DNA of 64,000 nt, taken from assembly GCA_035041965.1 (NCBI GenBank), contig JAPYMA010000853.1, forward strand, positions 62,001 to 126,000. Direction: 5' to 3'. This document shows, piece after piece, positions 60,770-64,000 of this stretch (position 1 is its first letter; the number at the start of each line of letters is the position of its first letter). The notes beneath the pieces are model-generated. The model saw only the letters and a list, made by a program, of their open reading frames with translations, was not told the DNA's origin and ran no database searches. Position numbers and translations under genes: made by a program. The stretch is from Anisakis pegreffii (taxonomy: Eukaryota; Nematoda; Chromadorea; Rhabditida; Anisakidae).

Positions 60770-63700
60770 ATGGAGGAAACATCAAAAATTCATCGCGGAA
60801 GCTGTGCTAGCAGAAAATTTGTGAATTGTCAACCGTCATCATCATCACGTTGGCGAGTGAGACAACGAATTGTTGAGTATCGTCAACAAGATTTCAAAAG
60901 TTCAGCAAATATTCGCTCGATTTGTCGTAGAGAAGTGCTTCCGGATTCAGATTCAGAATCCTCTTCCAGTTCGTCGCCGACAGATTCTGCTGCTGACGGT
61001 GTTGAGGGTGGTGACGGCAATGAGCCGAAGACGTACAATAATGTGGCCGATAAGATTGTGTGCTCGCCTGTTCGCATAGCCAGTTGTAGCTGTGAACTTG
61101 TGTTCACTTCGAATGCCGAATCAAGGCATGCATCGGTGACGCTGATCATTACGATGGTAGTTCAATCAGTTTTTGAATTGTTTGCTTTGATTTAATGTCG
61201 ATGTTGGGTTGAGTCGGTGCTTACTGCTTTTATACGTGAGTCACGTTCAGAATTGAAATCATTTTTTTGTTGAATAGGCGAATTTTGAATGGTTAACGTT
61301 ACGGTGATGTTAATCTATTTCATCTATTGAAGGCGATAGTAGGGCAAGAAAGTGCAACTTTTGATTTCGATTTCTATTGATCGTGAGCATTTTCATTTGT
61401 AACGTATTAGTTGCAGTAAGTCAGTGTGGCTCTTGGGCATTATTTAGAACTGGGTGAAATCAAATAAATGCCTTCCTTTCACACTTTGAATGAGCTCAGA
61501 ATATTCGCATACGTATGTATGTACTTTTATACATATAATCCAACAGTAGTTTTGTGGCAAATGTAGTGGTGTGTACATATATCTATTGATATGTGTGCAA
61601 AATTATCAGAAAAACATGTTCAGTCGTATTTGTTTTATGTTTTGTAACACAATTAAAGTAGTGCGCGTGAATTCTGTCAAAGTTATTCGCTGTACACAGT
61701 GGTTGTGTGTCTTCTTTCTGCAATTAATCGAAATATCTGATGTGTGGATGATGTATCTTTTTCGAATGTTTGAGTGATTGCTTATTGGAAGCAACAGTTG
61801 TTCTGGACTTTCATTGATACAAAGAGCTCAATCAATCCTTACGAGTCCATCAATCCATCTATCTGTCCATCTGCAGATCTCTTCAGTTGTTTCCGCTCAA
61901 GCAGTTGGAACTGAATAATGTGATGTCTTGTAAACGTGAAAGTTTCAAGAAATACTGAGCGGAGAGAGAGGAACAAAGGAGGCATCTTCATATGTGCGAT
62001 GATCCTCGAGAAATCGTTTGATGATTCGATGATTGCAGAATCCAAGAGGTGTACGTAAAGGATCGTTACCAGAACGCACGTACAACGGTGGTGCTGCTGC
62101 TGCTGAGAGCTTTGTTGGCAAATCACACACAAAAACTTCGTATCGCATTCAGAAAGCGTTCAGTGTTAACGAAAACGAAATTTCAATGGCGGATGCTGCA
62201 GGCGGTGATCATCTGCCGTCTGATGCGGTGAATGAAAATTTGATCGGAAAGGAAGATAGTCCACCGTCGGTGGCGCTCGTTGAGCCATCAGAATTTGATG
62301 GTGCCGAAGGCACGGGTGGGTGTGCTGTGGTTATTTGTTGTTATTGTGCTCGTTACGGTTGCCATTTTGATCGTTATTTTCAATAGCTGCAGCTTACTTT
62401 CAATAGTTATTTTCAATAGTTTCAATAGTAATGTGCAGAGTTTGCTGATCGATTGATTCCAGTTGCAGACGAACAACCCTCGAACGAGTCGTCGGTGCCA
62501 GTCGCAGAGGTGGAAACGTCCTTCACCGATAAGGAAGCGTCAGCAACCGAGCCAGCAATACAGTCGAGCGATTTGTCGTTGAATATTGAATTGTTACCGG
62601 CACCTGATGAAAGTCTGGGACCGTCTGAAGCAACACCAACCGAAGAAATAGTCGAAGAGGACAAGCAACCAGAAAATGAAGCATCTCAGGAAGTGACCGA
62701 AAAAGAAACTCCTCAGGAAATGGTAGAAAATGAAGCAACTGAGGAAGTGGTAGAGAAAGAACCACCCCAGAAAGTGGAGCTGCACGAGGAAGAAGCAGAG
62801 AAAGAAAACAAAGAGGAAATCAAGTTGAAGGTTTCTTCTTATCATATCTAATGAATTCTATTGCAGTATCTCATGATTTTAATATGCGTTCAATTTTACC
62901 CCACTTTTCTGTTGTTTGTTTAGTGAAATTCTCAGTTATTTTAAGTTCTCCCCTAAATTGTGACCTGTGGATTGAATTGATCTTGATTGAAGTGCCGTGT
63001 ATTGACTGATGGATTGAATGTCTGCAGGATTCTGCTGCGACACCGCCGCCATCAGAGTCACCGGTTCATTTGGAAAGCGGCGAGAATCAGTCGCACAAGA
63101 TAAGCGGTGATTTCAGTGTGGTGAGTACAACATCGGAGAGTAATTTCAATGACGACAACAACAACAACAACGACGAGACTAAGGTAGAGCTCAAGGATGA
63201 TGGCACTTCAACACCTGTACCGGCTGAAAGTGTCGTCGTCAAAAATACCAAACCAGCACAGCAAGAAGAACCACAAGAGAATATCTCAATTGGAGACAAT
63301 ACCAAAAACGAAGTTGAAGTTGAACATGCTGATGAGAAGGATGCAAATATAGTGGCCGAAGCAGTAGCAGCTGCAGTCTTGGCGAACGGTATCAATGAAT
63401 TGAAGGATAGTGGCAAAGAAGTTCCGCAGGAGAAGACAGAAGTGATTCGCCAACCCGAAGGAGATAGTAAGACGAAGAAGGTATTGGTTATCTTATATTG
63501 TTAGATTGCAGCAGTGCTTCAACTGATGATTTTAGTTGATTAGTTGAAGTGGATGCGTGAGGGTTGATGTCGTCATCAAAGAGATAACGTAGCATAAATT
63601 GAGAGTACGAAGTGAGATGGTTTGAATTTTGTTCTGGTCAATATTGTCAGAGTGGAAAGGATTACGCTCTTCAGAATTGGGCTCTTCATCCTTTCCTCAA

Positions 63701-63857
63701 TTAAAATTAAAATGCCACTGATTTTTTTCAGTTACTGAACTCAATCGTCGGCGATGAGAATGATCCGTATCGATCGTTGAAGATTGCGGTTTTGGTGGCA
63801 GGTGTGGTGAGTGTATCGGGTGGAATCGCGTATTATTTCTTCGTGAGGGTAAAATAA
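60770..63857 (+). CDS. Acidic low-complexity protein with a C-terminal membrane anchor, family unknown
   Basis: Five phase-matched exons: 60770-61156, 62039-62315, 62463-62830, 63028-63480 and 63732-63857, about 536 residues. Exon 1 has a Ser/acidic stretch (DSDSESSSSSSPTDS). Exon 2 has AAAAESFVGKSHTKTSYRIQ, and an internal Met (MADAAGGDHL) could be an alternative start if exon 2 is trans-spliced. Exon 3 is dominated by Glu with a loosely repeated EE..E..P/T-Q-E/K-V/M-V pattern (KETPQEMVENEATEEVVEKE). Exon 4 is Asp/Asn/Glu-rich with an Ala run (AEAVAAAVLANGI). Exon 5 ends in one hydrophobic span (SLKIAVLVAGVVSVSGGIAY) with only four residues after it, so the protein is probably tail-anchored with most of its length in the cytosol. 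I do not recognise the family. Membership of exon 1 rests on splice phase only. Confidence 0.72.
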
Positions 63858-64000
63858 ATTGAACGCAATTTATACGTCGGGTTTTGATCGTTTCTCATCT
63901 CTGTATTATTGTTATTATTATTATGCTTACTCTATTCATTACTTAACTTATATTATATTGATGAAAAATTTTACTTGTCTATTTATTCAGTATAATTCGT

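Noticed and set aside
1..64000. tRNA, rRNA or CRISPR features
   Set aside because: I saw no cloverleaf-like tRNA sequence, no rRNA sequence and no regularly spaced repeat array other than the minisatellite. A dedicated tRNA scan could still find one.

Overview
The window looks like nuclear DNA of a nematode, probably a parasitic or Spirurina-type species, though I cannot name it. It is AT-rich, its genes are split by short and long GT..AG introns, and acceptors are mostly TTTCAG/TTGCAG. The gene families also fit: a nematode-style intracellular lipid-binding protein, a phospholipase-B-like GDSL family member, ShKT and PAN modules, and a peroxidasin-like LRR/Ig protein. Gene density is low, about one gene per 7-8 kb, with long intergenic stretches carrying degenerate repeats. 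All gene models were spliced by hand by matching reading phase across exons. Total lengths and a few short exons may therefore be wrong.

Layout. 1-4472 (-): LRR plus Ig protein running off the left edge, peroxidasin-like. 7879-10122 (+): complete pyruvate dehydrogenase E1 beta gene. 15055-17261 (+): complete intracellular fatty-acid/lipid-binding protein of 138 residues. 19035-24940 (-): secreted, probably membrane-anchored phospholipase-B-like protein whose catalytic residues are replaced, so a predicted pseudoenzyme. 24941-33130: gene-poor with dispersed repeats. 33131-37679 (-): RING-between-RING E3 ligase with a long, unrecognised basic/acidic N-terminus. 41861-45100 (-): duplicated ShKT/Gly-rich secreted-protein locus with a broken copy and a 27-nt coding minisatellite. 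47484-51381: truncated LTR retroelement and a solo LTR flanking fragments of C-type lectin and PAN-domain genes. 54119-58733 (+): ANKRD40-type ankyrin protein. 60770-63857 (+): acidic protein with a C-terminal membrane anchor, family not recognised.

How the parts relate. I see no operon: neighbouring genes are far apart or divergent, and the products are functionally mixed (mitochondrial metabolism, lipid carriage, matrix/adhesion, ubiquitin transfer). The 41.8-51.4 kb stretch is the most dynamic: local duplication, minisatellite expansion, retroelement remains and broken secreted-protein genes lie together, as expected of fast-evolving nematode secretome loci.

The best candidates for follow-up are the catalytically degenerate PLB-like protein, the cluster of unusual AAG 3' splice sites (four of five introns in the E1 beta gene), the broken/duplicated ShKT-Gly locus, and the RBR ligase with its odd RING1 and novel N-terminus.
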